A stretch of 64,000 bases of DNA from UBA6059 sp040222235 (GTDB taxonomy: Bacteria > Bacteroidota > Bacteroidia > Cytophagales > Cyclobacteriaceae). Within the stretch, counting starts at the first letter, position 1. Every line of letters starts with the position of its first letter. Positions 18,204-28,047 of this stretch are shown here, one piece after another. The DNA lies in the NCBI GenBank assembly GCA_040222235.1, contig JAVKDO010000134.1, positions 108,189 through 172,188 on the forward strand. The letters are read 5' to 3'. The notes beneath the pieces were generated by a model that worked only from the letters and a program-made list of their open reading frames with translations, had not been told where the DNA came from and searched no databases. The position numbers and the translations under genes were made by a program.

Positions 18204-18540
18204 ACTGAATTGATTAGTTATTGAGTTTCGGGTTATAGACCGTATTACTTTGAAAATGTTTCCATTGACCTCCGGTTTATACCGGATTCAATGCTGAATT
18301 GTTGCGATTGGCTCCTGAAATGATCGAAAAGCTTTGTTAATAATTCATGGCATAGAAAAAGGAGGGTCAAAACGGGCAGAAGGTTGTATGAGAGAGGGTA
18401 GTTTTTTGCCCAATCGAGGAGTGGGCTAATGGTTAAGGCGCATTCCAAATATTGGCTTCCAACCCTCCGATGGTTGAGCTGAAAGAGCTACACCCTCGAA
18501 CATTCCTGTCCGAATTCTTCGAGACTTTGCCGTCTTATCA
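18204..18540. other. intergenic region, no gene seen
   Basis: 337 bases between two minus-strand genes. It should hold the promoter of the TonB receptor, but no TAnnTTTG box was found. A small inverted repeat CAACC-N7-GGTTG near 18454 is the only structure noticed. Confidence 0.4.
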
Positions 18541-21504
18541 TCAATTCATCATCACAAAGGCTCCCCAGTAGTAAGGCTCTGGAAACTGCTCCTTGAGCGA
18601 GAGTTGAGCTTTCTCAAAAGCGACGAAGCGGTTATCACCTCTCAGCCAATTTTGGTAAAACTTGGTCATGAGTAGCTGTGTAGCCTCATCGTTGACTTTC
18701 CATAGACTCATGACGATGCTCTGCGCGCCAGCAATCTGGAATGCGCGCTGTAGTCCATAGACGCCTTCTCCGGCTCTCACTTCGCCGAGCCCGGTTTCGC
18801 AGGCACTGAGCACTACGATTTCGGTACCAGTTAAGTCGAGTAACATCGCTTCATAGGCAGTCAGGATGCCATTGTCTGAATTTCCAATTTCCTTTTGGGA
18901 AGCCTGATCCATGGCTGCTTCTGCCCCGGAGAGCATGAGTCCTGCCCTGAGCAGTGGATTTTCTCTGGCAACCTCCAGGGATACCCCAAACACATCTTCA
19001 TCACCGTTTTCCGGTAGGTCCTGAAGGAAAAAACCGTGGGTGGCGATGTGAAGAATCTTTGGCTTGTTAATCTCACTCTTGATAGAAGACTCGCTGGCCA
19101 AGTCGCCGGTTAATAAAGCAGTTGTGCGCCCGCCACTGACCATCATACCCATGATATTTTCTACCTCCGTCTTGGTGCCCGGCAGAGGTGCGATGGTGCC
19201 TTTGTCCCCGTAGTTGGGTGCGCCGACTAGTACGGTAGTGCCTCTGCCGCGCTCTATGCCCATAGTTGACAGGTTGCGTGTACTGGCTACTATTCGAATC
19301 TTAAGGCGATCGAGCAGGTAGTTGCCTTCTGAGACTTGCAAAGAGGCGAGGTTGATCTGACTGTAGATGCCATCAAGAGAAACGAAGGCTTTAGAGGTGC
19401 CGCTTAATTTTTGTTGTACAGGCTGCCAGTACTGGGGATAGGAGTATTCATCAGCAGTCTTGAAGGCGATCTGCTTTCGGTAGGCATTGGCATATTTTCC
19501 TTCTAGTTCACTTCCATTTTCGAGGATCACCCAATCCAGATTTTCCTGTCCAGGCTTCACAATGACAAACAGGTATTGATGACGCTCTTGCAGTGACTTG
19601 TCATAGACTGGTATGGCCATAATTTCAATGGCGGCTTCCCCAGCCTTGAGTTGATTACGAACCTCTGCCGTTTTCGTTTGCGGTAGCTTGTAGCTGCTGG
19701 CAAAAGCATTGGATTTCTGATTGAGCTGGCGCTCCAGGGTATTGACCTCACGCTCCAGGGCCGGTAGGTCTATCTTCTGCTCTTGTAAGTCAGCCTTGGA
19801 GTAAGTGTAGTAAGTGGCCAGCTTCTCCTTGCCATCGATCCATGTCTCATAAAGCTCGACCAGCCCGGCATTATTACTCTCAAGTATCTGATTCTTGACT
19901 TTGGTCGTGCTGTTGAGCAGGAGCCCTTTGGTCATGAGCTGTAGTTCGTACGTGGTGGTCAGATGAGTGGGATCAGTAGGTGCTTGTGCTATCGCAAAAT
20001 TGTAATACTCCAGCAGCCTGGGTCGGGTTCGAGCCCAGTAGTTGGCCTTCTCATTTTCACTCATCGCCGGGAAGTAGTTCTCCAGCAGGTTGATGGTCTT
20101 ATCGATGGATGACTTGAAATGGGTGCTTGCAGATTGACTATCACCAAGCGCCCAATGAGTCAGCCCGAGTTGATGAAGCACATCGATGTAGCTGGGATTG
20201 TACTCCCCAAAGTTCTGTTTGTAGACCGAGAGTGCATTGTTGTAGCTCTCCAATGCCTTATCTGACTGATCGGTGAGATAGTAATACTTGCCCAGATTGG
20301 TCAAAGTAGCGGCATAGGCAGGATGCTGCTCACCGAGCTTTTCCTTGTAAATATCTGCTGAGGAGGTCAGCAGTGGTGCTACCTGATCTGTGCGATTGGT
20401 GACCATATATAGTGAGGCGAGATGGTTTTGCACTGCAGCATAGTCTTGATGGCGCTTACCAAATCGCTTCTCTTTCAAACGAAGTACCTCCGTGTAAATG
20501 GCCTCCGCCTTGTCGTATTGCTTCTGATCTTGGTAGAGCAGTCCAAGGTTGATTTTGAATCTGGCAAAGTCAGCTCCCTTGCTGCTCAACTCCTTTTCCG
20601 CGATAGCGATACACTCCAACTGATCGGCTACTGCTTGCTTGTAGCGTCCTGTTTGCTCATAGAGCATGGCCTTGTTGTTGAGCAGGATGCTGTAGCCCAT
20701 GGTCGCTTTTTGATCTTTGGCAGTTAGTATTTTGTCTGCCCTATTGAAGGCTGTCTCTGCTTCGGTATACAGGCCTAGATCTTTCAGGACTACACCTCTG
20801 TTGTTGAGCTCGGCACCTAGCGCAAGGGTCTGCTCTCCCAGTAGTTCCTCCATTAGTTCCACATTGGCACGCGTTATCTCTTCTGCCATGGAATACTGCC
20901 CACGGGAATGATAAAGTATGGAGAGGTTACTAGTCGTTTTTAGAATGGCAAAGTGATCGGTGCGGGTAAGCGGTCTACTGACAATCGCTTGCATGACGCC
21001 CAGCAGGGAAGAGGCTTGCTGCTCAGAAGTCTGATTGAGCATCGCAGCGAGTACAGCTTGACTAACTACATCTGAGCTGTCATCTTCCAGATAGATACCC
21101 AATGCTGACCAGAAGTTGGTGGCAGCTAGGGTGTTGTTGATGTAGAGCAGCTTACTCCCCTTCCGATTGTACTCGAATGCTTGCTCGTAAAGCTCCAGCT
21201 CTAGCTTTTCGATATCTTCATCCTCATAGTTTTTGGCTAGCGCAAAAAAGAGATTCTCGTTATCGTCCTTTGACTCAAAAAAGGCCGCCTTATTGGATTG
21301 AGAGATGGCGTAGTTGTAGAAAGTGGTATCCTTCTGGAGTTGCTTCTCACGTAGCTTAAGCGTCTCTTCCTCAGGATCAAGAATATCTGTGGCTACATTC
21401 TTCAGATCCACATTTTTCATCTTGTCCTTTAAGAACTTCCCTAGCTGGGCATGACTAGAAAGGCTGATCAGCGAAAATGCGATTATGGCGATGATAGATT
21501 TCAT
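18541..21504 (-). CDS. secreted tetratricopeptide-repeat protein with CHAT protease domain
   Basis: 987 residues from ATG 21504, chosen because it gives a clean signal peptide (MKSIIAIIAFSLISLSSHAQ); an ATG 96 bases earlier adds an unrelated stretch. The N-terminal half has many TPR units (for example YTEAETAFNRADKIL, YDKAEAIYTEVLRLKEKRFG, DKALESYNNALSVY). The C-terminal CHAT (caspase-like) domain has its catalytic His in HIATHGFF (about residue 821) and Cys in LSACETGLGE (about residue 900). CHAT domains are caspase-family cysteine peptidases; TPR parts usually bind partners. The signal peptide suggests a periplasmic or surface location, unlike the cytoplasmic CHAT proteins of defence systems. 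Target unknown. Confidence 0.9.
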   Translation of the reverse strand: MKSIIAIIAFSLISLSSHAQLGKFLKDKMKNVDLKNVATDILDPEEETLKLREKQLQKDTTFYNYAISQSNKAAFFESKDDNENLFFALAKNYEDEDIEKLELELYEQAFEYNRKGSKLLYINNTLAATNFWSALGIYLEDDSSDVVSQAVLAAMLNQTSEQQASSLLGVMQAIVSRPLTRTDHFAILKTTSNLSILYHSRGQYSMAEEITRANVELMEELLGEQTLALGAELNNRGVVLKDLGLYTEAETAFNRADKILTAKDQKATMGYSILLNNKAMLYEQTGRYKQAVADQLECIAIAEKELSSKGADFARFKINLGLLYQDQKQYDKAEAIYTEVLRLKEKRFGKRHQDYAAVQNHLASLYMVTNRTDQVAPLLTSSADIYKEKLGEQHPAYAATLTNLGKYYYLTDQSDKALESYNNALSVYKQNFGEYNPSYIDVLHQLGLTHWALGDSQSASTHFKSSIDKTINLLENYFPAMSENEKANYWARTRPRLLEYYNFAIAQAPTDPTHLTTTYELQLMTKGLLLNSTTKVKNQILESNNAGLVELYETWIDGKEKLATYYTYSKADLQEQKIDLPALEREVNTLERQLNQKSNAFASSYKLPQTKTAEVRNQLKAGEAAIEIMAIPVYDKSLQERHQYLFVIVKPGQENLDWVILENGSELEGKYANAYRKQIAFKTADEYSYPQYWQPVQQKLSGTSKAFVSLDGIYSQINLASLQVSEGNYLLDRLKIRIVASTRNLSTMGIERGRGTTVLVGAPNYGDKGTIAPLPGTKTEVENIMGMMVSGGRTTALLTGDLASESSIKSEINKPKILHIATHGFFLQDLPENGDEDVFGVSLEVARENPLLRAGLMLSGAEAAMDQASQKEIGNSDNGILTAYEAMLLDLTGTEIVVLSACETGLGEVRAGEGVYGLQRAFQIAGAQSIVMSLWKVNDEATQLLMTKFYQNWLRGDNRFVAFEKAQLSLKEQFPEPYYWGAFVMMN

Positions 21505-22019
21505 ACTTGAATAAAAATTAATGTGTCGATCCTGCACAGATCTGCAGGGGCATAGCTGAAGGATTAAAGATAGGAAAAGGAATGAAGTGTGCCCAAGCAC
21601 TCGCGAAGCTTGATAAGAATATTATCTCTTGTTTGCATACTGGATGATTACCCCGACATGCGATTATGCTTTGCACAGACCGCTCTATTGCTTTCAACCC
21701 AAGCTAGAAGTGACCAATTACTCATAACCGCGATGGATTTCACTGGGGTTTGCCCAGTGGTAAGGGGGTAGCACTCCTTTTACCAAGGCGTTACCAACAG
21801 GGGTAAAAAAGGCCTGCCATATTGAGCAACCCATGTGCAAGGTATCAACTGGAGCACTCAACGCCGGCAAGGTGCTCACGGCGCAACTCCATGCGCAGCA
21901 TTTTAAGTTTGGAGGTAATCGATCTAGGAGCCTTTGCAGGAGTATTGTAAAAAAGCCACTCGGTTCGCGAAGGAATAGTTTGAGATCGGCATCTAAATGG
22001 TCAAACAACTATTCTAAAG
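21505..22019. other. 515-base gap without a recognised gene
   Basis: A perfect 7-bp hairpin CACTGGG-GTTTG-CCCAGTG lies near 21740-21758. The minus strand between about 21720 and 21960 carries short protein-like pieces in different frames with stops between them (for example SKLKMLRMELRREHLAG), which could be a decayed gene. No known family was recognised. Confidence 0.3.
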
Positions 22020-22418
22020 GTGAAGACCATTCAAATCACATTAGTCTTTCTATTACTTGGTATTGCCATACTCTCGGCTTCAGCACAACCGCCAGGAGGC
22101 GGAAGGCCCGGGGGATCTCCAGAAGAGATGATTGAAAGAGAGAAACAGACACTCTATAGCCAACTCGACGACCTATCGGAAGATCAAAAATTATTGCTCG
22201 ATGGTATTTACGAGGAGTTTGCCGAGACCCTCCATGAAAGGATGGCAGAACTGCGGCAAAACAATGATCGCGAAGGTCGGAGAGAGCAAATGGAAGCCTT
22301 GAGGAAGGAAAAAGATGAGCTAATAGCAGATGTCCTAAATGCGGATCAATTAGAAGTCTATCAAAGCATTAACAGAACCAGACAGGAGCGCAAGCGGGGC
22401 TCGCCAGTCAATCCGTAA
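22020..22418 (+). CDS. small secreted helical protein (Spy/LTXXQ-like)
   Basis: 132 residues with a GTG start; no ATG precedes the signal peptide KTIQITLVFLLLGIAILSASAQ in frame. After a Pro/Gly linker (PPGGGRPGGSP) the rest is one charged helical region containing DLSEDQKLLLDGIYEEF and LNADQLEVYQSI, similar in style to periplasmic LTXXQ/Spy-type chaperone or metal-sensing proteins. It lies 12 bases before the outer-membrane receptor gene and is surely co-transcribed, so it may assist that receptor. Family assignment is tentative. Confidence 0.7.
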   Translation: MKTIQITLVFLLLGIAILSASAQPPGGGRPGGSPEEMIEREKQTLYSQLDDLSEDQKLLLDGIYEEFAETLHERMAELRQNNDREGRREQMEALRKEKDELIADVLNADQLEVYQSINRTRQERKRGSPVNP

Positions 22419-22430
22419 ATCTCATCTAAG

Positions 22431-25163
22431 ATGAAAACCACCTTTCTTATGTTATTTAGCTGCGTATTGAGCTTTCACATCGCTTTTTCGCAAGAACAAG
22501 AATTATCTGTTTCAGGAAACGTGATAGACGCCACGGATAAATCTCCACTTATAGGCGCTACAGTTTTGATGATCAACATCAAAGATTCCACAAGATCAAA
22601 GTACACTATAGTTGATGGTGAAGGAAGGTTTGTTGTTTCAGCTCTTGAAAAAGCTTTTTATCGGTTGAGAATTTCAAGTATGGGCTATAACTCGCATACA
22701 AAGATTGTGCGGGTCACTTTGCCGGATCAAGCGTTAGGTATTATTTCCATAGAGCCGGAAATAACCACCTTAAACGCAGTAGTGGTGGAAGGTGAAATCA
22801 TTGCTGTGCAACAAATAGGAGATACTACCCAATTTGATGCAGCGGCCTACAAGGTCAATCCTGATGCATCAGCTAAAGATCTGGTAAGTAAGATGCCGGG
22901 TATTGTCGTGGATAGCGATGGTGTAAGTGCCAACGGTGAAACTGTGGAGCAAGTACTGCTGGATGGAAAAAGGTTTTTCGGTCAAGATCCGCTACTTTCC
23001 CTGAATACAATTCCCGCCGATATTGTAGATCGGGTGCAGGTATACGAAGAAGAAAGTGATCAATCCCAGTTTACCGGATTTGATGATGGCAACACGACGA
23101 TGACTATGAACGTCGTGACAAAAGAGGACAAGCGCAATGGTCAATTCGGAAAGCTCTATGCAGGGTATGGCGAGAATGATCTGTACAAGGCAGGAGCCAC
23201 CATCAATTCATTTAACAAGGATCAACGGCTCACCTTTCTGGGCATGTCAAACAATATCAATCAGCAAAATTTCGGGAGTGAAGACCTGATCGGTGTAAGT
23301 GGAAATGGTGGACGCGGTGGTCCACGCAGAGGAGGGAATCAAACCTTCATTACGGGCACCCAAGACGGGATCACCCGAACGAATTCTGTTGGGGTGAATT
23401 TGACGGATGACTGGGGTGAGAACACCACTTTTGAAGGCAGCTACTTTTTCAATCAATCACAAAATAATAATAATCAGATTCTCAACCGTGAATCTTTTTT
23501 GAGCAGCGGTTCTCAGTTTTACACTGAAGATCAACAATCGGTTACTGATAATGTAAATCACCGATTGAACTTGAGAGCGGATCACAAAATTGATGAAAAC
23601 AATAACCTCCGAATAAGAACCTCATTTAGTCATCAAGACAATGAGAGTACCGAAGTGACACTAGGCGAGACTACAAATCAAAGTGGCGAGCTTCTCAGCG
23701 AAACGTTCAATAACTATTCAAGCTCCAATACTTCTTTCAACTTCAGCAACAATCTTGTTTATCAGCATAAGTTTGAGAAGATAGGCCGTACTATTTCTTT
23801 AGATTTCAATACACGAGTCAACCCAACAGAAAGGGAAAATCTGTATGAAGACTTAGCACTCGATTCCCTCATCGAATACAATATAAATGAGGGGCAATAC
23901 GTACTCGGTTCAAGATTGACTTACACAGAGCCGCTAGGTATGACGGGACAAGTAGCCATGAGCTATGAAGTGAGTAATTCTCTCAGAGAATCGGACAGAG
24001 AAACCTTTTTGGTTACGGAAGATACTGGGGAGAAAATATTCAGTGAAGAACTATCAAATGACCTTGAGAGCAGGTATACGAAGCATCTTCCGGCCATCAG
24101 GTATTCCAACAATAAGTTTGGGAATATTTTTGATGTATCACTGGCGTATCAATATGCTACCTTAAACAACGAACAATCCATATCGGATTTTGTCACTGCG
24201 AAGCGGAGGTTCAACAACCTATTACCTTCAGTCATGGGCAGGGTTGATTTGGGTGATAATGGTAACTTTTTTGTCAGATATTCTACGTCTACCATCGAAC
24301 CGTCTGCCGATCAACTATTGAATGTCATCGACAATAGTGATCCTTTATTCTTATCGGCAGGCAATCCCGATCTCGATCAAACCTACTCGCACAGTCTCGA
24401 GATGCGCTTACGAAAAAATGTCATTGACAAAAATGCCACGCTCTCCAATCGCACCAGCATCACTGCAAGCTCGGATTACATAGGAACAAGTACCTCGATT
24501 ATCGCTAGCGACACTGTAATCTCAGGTGGCATTTCCTTAGTGGAAGGGGCACAATTAAGTGCGCCAGTCAACCTTGATGGCTATTGGTCGGTTCGCAACA
24601 ATACTGCTTATGGAATATTAATCTCACCCATTAAGAATACCTTAAATATTAGCGCTGGTCTGGGCTATACGCGACTTCCTGGAATCACTAATGATATCTT
24701 GAACATAGCCAAAACCTATTCGGCGGATCTGAAGGTGGGTTTGGCGAGCAATATTAGTGAAAACGTAGACTACAATTTGTACTATCAGATCGCGGGCAGC
24801 AGGGTGCTTAACTCGATCCAATCTGAGTCCAATTCGCAATACTACATGCAGACCTTCGGATCAACAGTCAATTTGATATTTCCCAAGGGATTTGTATTTC
24901 GTAATGAACTGCTATTTCAAAACTATACAGGCGTGAATGACTCCTTTGATTCGCAATACACTTTGTGGAATATGGGAGTCGCGAAAAAATTCTTAAAAGA
25001 CAGTCGCGGAGAATTAGAACTCTCTGTTTTCGATTTGCTCGGAGAAAATCAGAGTTTTGATCAGAGGGTCACAGCACAGTATGTACAGGAAAGCCAGACA
25101 CAAGTACTGCAACGGTACTTCATGCTGACGTTTACTTATCAGTTCAGAAATTTCAAGAAGTAG
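22431..25163 (+). CDS. outer-membrane beta-barrel receptor with carboxypeptidase-like domain
   Basis: 910 residues. A signal peptide (1-20, ending AFSQ) is followed by a carboxypeptidase-regulatory-like domain (about 25-110), a plug-like region (about 125-220; AKDLVSKMPGIVVDSDGVSANG, EQVLLDGKRFFGQDP), and a long barrel ending FMLTFTYQFRNFKK. This is the outer-membrane beta-barrel family of Bacteroidota that lacks a strong TonB box and often carries a Gly/Arg-rich loop, here around GGRGGPRRGGN. It may import or export a small ligand; the substrate is unknown. Followed by a strong terminator. Confidence 0.88.
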   Translation: MKTTFLMLFSCVLSFHIAFSQEQELSVSGNVIDATDKSPLIGATVLMINIKDSTRSKYTIVDGEGRFVVSALEKAFYRLRISSMGYNSHTKIVRVTLPDQALGIISIEPEITTLNAVVVEGEIIAVQQIGDTTQFDAAAYKVNPDASAKDLVSKMPGIVVDSDGVSANGETVEQVLLDGKRFFGQDPLLSLNTIPADIVDRVQVYEEESDQSQFTGFDDGNTTMTMNVVTKEDKRNGQFGKLYAGYGENDLYKAGATINSFNKDQRLTFLGMSNNINQQNFGSEDLIGVSGNGGRGGPRRGGNQTFITGTQDGITRTNSVGVNLTDDWGENTTFEGSYFFNQSQNNNNQILNRESFLSSGSQFYTEDQQSVTDNVNHRLNLRADHKIDENNNLRIRTSFSHQDNESTEVTLGETTNQSGELLSETFNNYSSSNTSFNFSNNLVYQHKFEKIGRTISLDFNTRVNPTERENLYEDLALDSLIEYNINEGQYVLGSRLTYTEPLGMTGQVAMSYEVSNSLRESDRETFLVTEDTGEKIFSEELSNDLESRYTKHLPAIRYSNNKFGNIFDVSLAYQYATLNNEQSISDFVTAKRRFNNLLPSVMGRVDLGDNGNFFVRYSTSTIEPSADQLLNVIDNSDPLFLSAGNPDLDQTYSHSLEMRLRKNVIDKNATLSNRTSITASSDYIGTSTSIIASDTVISGGISLVEGAQLSAPVNLDGYWSVRNNTAYGILISPIKNTLNISAGLGYTRLPGITNDILNIAKTYSADLKVGLASNISENVDYNLYYQIAGSRVLNSIQSESNSQYYMQTFGSTVNLIFPKGFVFRNELLFQNYTGVNDSFDSQYTLWNMGVAKKFLKDSRGELELSVFDLLGENQSFDQRVTAQYVQESQTQVLQRYFMLTFTYQFRNFKK

Positions 25164-25241
25164 GCATATGGGCAGTAGTGCGGATTTCACCACTGTAGCT
25201 CCATAAAAATGAGCCCATTCTGAGCCCATTTATATTGATGT

Positions 25242-25260
25242 AAACGGGTCTCCCGTTTTT
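25242..25260 (+). terminator. Rho-independent terminator
   Basis: AAACGGG (25242-25248), loop TCT, CCCGTTT (25252-25258), then two more T. It ends the operon of the small helical protein and the barrel receptor. A direct repeat GAGCCCATT (25211 and 25222) lies just before it. Confidence 0.75.
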
Positions 25261-25356
25261 CATCTTTGTTAGTGCGCCACTACCGTGAATCATCACCGCC
25301 AAGCTTGAGTTCTATGCGGATGCTTTGTTATCCCTGTCCGCAGTGTACGTCGACCT

Positions 25357-26562
25357 CTACTCATACCTCAATGACTTAACAGGATTTTGAGTGGCAGTTT
25401 TAAATATCCTTATTGAGGCTATAGTAACTGCCACAAATAATAATGTCAGGAACGGCACCAAAACAGTCACTACACTTGCGGCCTGATAGACGGCAAAAAT
25501 TGATCCCATCAGGGCATCAATGGCGAAGTAAGAGAGCCCTGAACCAATCGCTGTGAAGATCAAGAGGAGCCAAAAGAACTGCTGATTCATCAATACCAAT
25601 ATCTGCTGGATCGTGGCGCCCAGGACTTTTCTGACCCCAATCTCTTTCCTGCGCTTGATCATGTTTAACGAAACCAAGGTATAAAGACCTATACTCGAAA
25701 GTACCAGGGCTAGGAAGCCCAGGAAGAGAAACATCTTCATAATGTTTCGATTGACCACTATCAAATCATCTATAGCTTCCGACTGGAAACTCGCATCAAA
25801 AGGTTTGTTTGGAGCTACTTCATACCAACTGGCCTCCATTTCCTCATAAAACTCATTGGGCTTCATGCTACTCTTCAATACGACAAAGTTCATCTCCTCT
25901 CGATCACACAGCCTAAAAACAGAAGGAGGAACCGGGTCAAAGAATCCGAATTGGTGGAAGTTTTTCATCACACCAACCACATTTAGTCGGATGGTGTCCT
26001 GCACTACCACTACCTTGCCAAGGGGTTCATCCCAACCCATTTCCTTTACCAACTCTTGATTCACGACAATGGAGTTATTCCTGTCATAGGTGTAGAGTTC
26101 CTTATCGAAATAGCGACCTTCCAAAAGCTCTAAGTCCATAATGTCGGCGTAATCAATGCCGAGCTGTAGCATGGAGGCTTCTATTTCCTTATCCTCAGAC
26201 TTCACATTTCGGATCGAATGCCACCAGCCTATATGGTTGTAGCTGCCCACCACCTTTTCCACAGAAGGATTTCCCTGTGTGAGGTTAAAGAACTTGTTGT
26301 ATTCGGCTTGAGAATTTACCCGAACGCCCAGGATATTTTCTTTAGCAAATCCTATGTCTAGTGTAGACTGGTACCGTGCGTTATTGGCGAATGCCAAGCT
26401 GGCAATCAATCCGATAATCGTAAACATAAATTGAAAGCCCAGTAGCAACTTAGAAAAAAGGTTAGTTCCCCCAAGTGTCACACTCCCACGCAAAATATGT
26501 ACTGGCTGGTATTGACTGATGTAGAGTGAAGGGTAGCCACCAGCTATAATGGAGGTCAGCAT
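25357..26562 (-). CDS. FtsX-type ABC permease, C-terminal part (frameshifted gene)
   Basis: 401 residues from an internal ATG. It begins MLTSIIAGGYPSLYIS, which in intact FtsX/MacB-type permeases is the end of the third membrane helix of the first half, and then has the second periplasmic domain and the three C-terminal helices with MIKRRKEIGVRKVLGA. Its frame is open upstream of the ATG (reads LWLFAGLLM), continuing the fragment at 26556-27731 in a different frame. Together they make about 790 residues, the length of the intact relatives at 47877 and 50577. Probably a pseudogene, unless the missing base is a sequencing error. Confidence 0.8.
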   Translation of the reverse strand: MLTSIIAGGYPSLYISQYQPVHILRGSVTLGGTNLFSKLLLGFQFMFTIIGLIASLAFANNARYQSTLDIGFAKENILGVRVNSQAEYNKFFNLTQGNPSVEKVVGSYNHIGWWHSIRNVKSEDKEIEASMLQLGIDYADIMDLELLEGRYFDKELYTYDRNNSIVVNQELVKEMGWDEPLGKVVVVQDTIRLNVVGVMKNFHQFGFFDPVPPSVFRLCDREEMNFVVLKSSMKPNEFYEEMEASWYEVAPNKPFDASFQSEAIDDLIVVNRNIMKMFLFLGFLALVLSSIGLYTLVSLNMIKRRKEIGVRKVLGATIQQILVLMNQQFFWLLLIFTAIGSGLSYFAIDALMGSIFAVYQAASVVTVLVPFLTLLFVAVTIASIRIFKTATQNPVKSLRYE

Positions 26563-27731
26563 AAGTAAGCCAGCAAAAAGCCATAAATCTCTAAATTTTC
26601 GGTAAGCGATAGCTTAATATCAATGAAGTCCCAGAGCGCATTGTACGTGGGGACTAGAAAATAAGCAATCAACAAAGCGACCAAGACGGACATAAAGGAA
26701 AGCAACATATTCTCTCCCATGAATTGGGCGATTAGCTGCTTTCTACTCCCACCCATTACCTTTCTGATGCCGATCTCCTTCAGGCGCTTGCTGGAGATCG
26801 CGATGGACGTGTTAGTGAAGTTAAAACAGGCAATCAGGAGCATAAGGGCGGCCATAATGAATGGAACAGTGACTGCAGGAGGTGGAGGAGGCTCGTTGAG
26901 CCAGTTGTATGAAATGTCAGTCACGTGCTGGCCGAGCTCGGAGAGTCTTATCGCATAATATGATGAAAACTTGAAATCTGGTCGGGCTTGATTCTGAACT
27001 GCTACGTAGTTTTGGTTCATATCATCCAAAAGACTCTCGGGAAGCTGTCCATTTTCTGTTAGCACAAAAGTGCCAGCGATGAATTCAGACCAATCATTAG
27101 TCTCTTTGTCGGTGACCTTGTAGTAGTTCTCAAAATGGGTAAGTGCGCTAAATCGAATAGAGGAGTTCTGAGGAATTTTCTCAAAGACACCTCCTACTGT
27201 CATCAGCAACTGCTCTCCTTCGGATGTGATCAAGTAAATATTTTCACCTGTGGGATCATCGGTACCGAAATAGCTTTCAGAAACAGTATTACTGAGTATA
27301 ATCTTACTCGGATCCGTGAGCGCCATCTCACTCCCGTACTTCAAGGGGAGCGTAAACATTTCCAAGAAACTGGGCTCTGCAAACCCAATGTTTTGATTGA
27401 ATACCTTGAGCTCCTTTTTGAGTACAAGTCCGCTGGATGCATAACGAGCTGTTTTTGAAATACCAGCGTAACGATCCTTAATCTGATCGCCTAGTGGTAA
27501 TGGGGTGATTCCAATTTGCACTTCGTCATTCTGTACTTCCTTATAGGCGTGAATTTTGAATATTTTCTCATGATTCAAGTGATTCTTATCGAAATCAGAA
27601 GTGTACTTGTAGTTGAGGTAGCCTACAATGCAGCAGGCCAGTGAGAGCCCCAAACCGAGTAGGTTGATAAGTACATAGGACTTGTTTTTTAGAAAATTCC
27701 TAGTGGTAATTTTGAAGAAGTTGCGCAGCAT
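26556..27731 (-). CDS. FtsX-type ABC permease, N-terminal part (frameshifted gene)
   Basis: 391 residues: first membrane helix (about 18-38, LINLLGLGLSLACCIVG), MacB-type periplasmic domain, then helices with RLKEIGIRKVMGGSRKQLIAQF. It ends in the unrelated tail YGFLLAYLC just where the next helix should continue. The adjoining frame supplies the expected sequence, so a one-base deletion between about 26560 and 26600 explains the split. The intact protein would be an antimicrobial-peptide or lipoprotein-type exporter permease. No ATPase gene is beside it. Confidence 0.8.
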   Translation of the reverse strand: MLRNFFKITTRNFLKNKSYVLINLLGLGLSLACCIVGYLNYKYTSDFDKNHLNHEKIFKIHAYKEVQNDEVQIGITPLPLGDQIKDRYAGISKTARYASSGLVLKKELKVFNQNIGFAEPSFLEMFTLPLKYGSEMALTDPSKIILSNTVSESYFGTDDPTGENIYLITSEGEQLLMTVGGVFEKIPQNSSIRFSALTHFENYYKVTDKETNDWSEFIAGTFVLTENGQLPESLLDDMNQNYVAVQNQARPDFKFSSYYAIRLSELGQHVTDISYNWLNEPPPPPAVTVPFIMAALMLLIACFNFTNTSIAISSKRLKEIGIRKVMGGSRKQLIAQFMGENMLLSFMSVLVALLIAYFLVPTYNALWDFIDIKLSLTENLEIYGFLLAYLC

Positions 27732-28047
27732 TATTTTGGATGGATAGCTCTGGAAAAAATTTAACTATAAGACTCTGATTTGGGTAGTGGGTTGCGTTCT
27801 ATTCAATATTTCCTTCCTACTTCAAATGGGACAGTATTCCTACAGTAGCAGCAGCTAGATTACAATGAAGCAATAAAGGTTACTCAAGATCGAAAAAAAT
27901 CACTTCAATGTGAATCTAACGGTAAGAGACCTTATTGAGATTTCTTCTTGATGAGTTTTGTCTAGCTGGAGGCCACAATTTCTGACAAAGGTCAAAAAGA
28001 TGTGACTTAAGCCGAGGAATGAAGGTTGGACGGATGAGTAACCTGAA
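27732..28047. other. intergenic region, no gene seen
   Basis: 316 AT-rich bases upstream of the frameshifted permease and downstream of ypdA. No promoter box, GGAAC/GTTCC array or -24/-12 element like those of the two intact permeases was found here. Confidence 0.4.

Noticed and set aside
18245..18448. 67-codon open frame upstream of the TonB receptor gene
   Set aside because: No start context or protein-like pattern; probably chance in a non-coding gap.
21718..22008. 96-codon open frame on the minus strand
   Set aside because: No recognisable family, poor composition (many Cys, Pro, Trp) and no partner gene; treated as part of an unexplained gap.
27732..28047. Search for a sigma-54-type control region before the split permease
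   Set aside because: No GGAAC/GTTCC array or TTGGCA element was found, so it is not part of that regulon.
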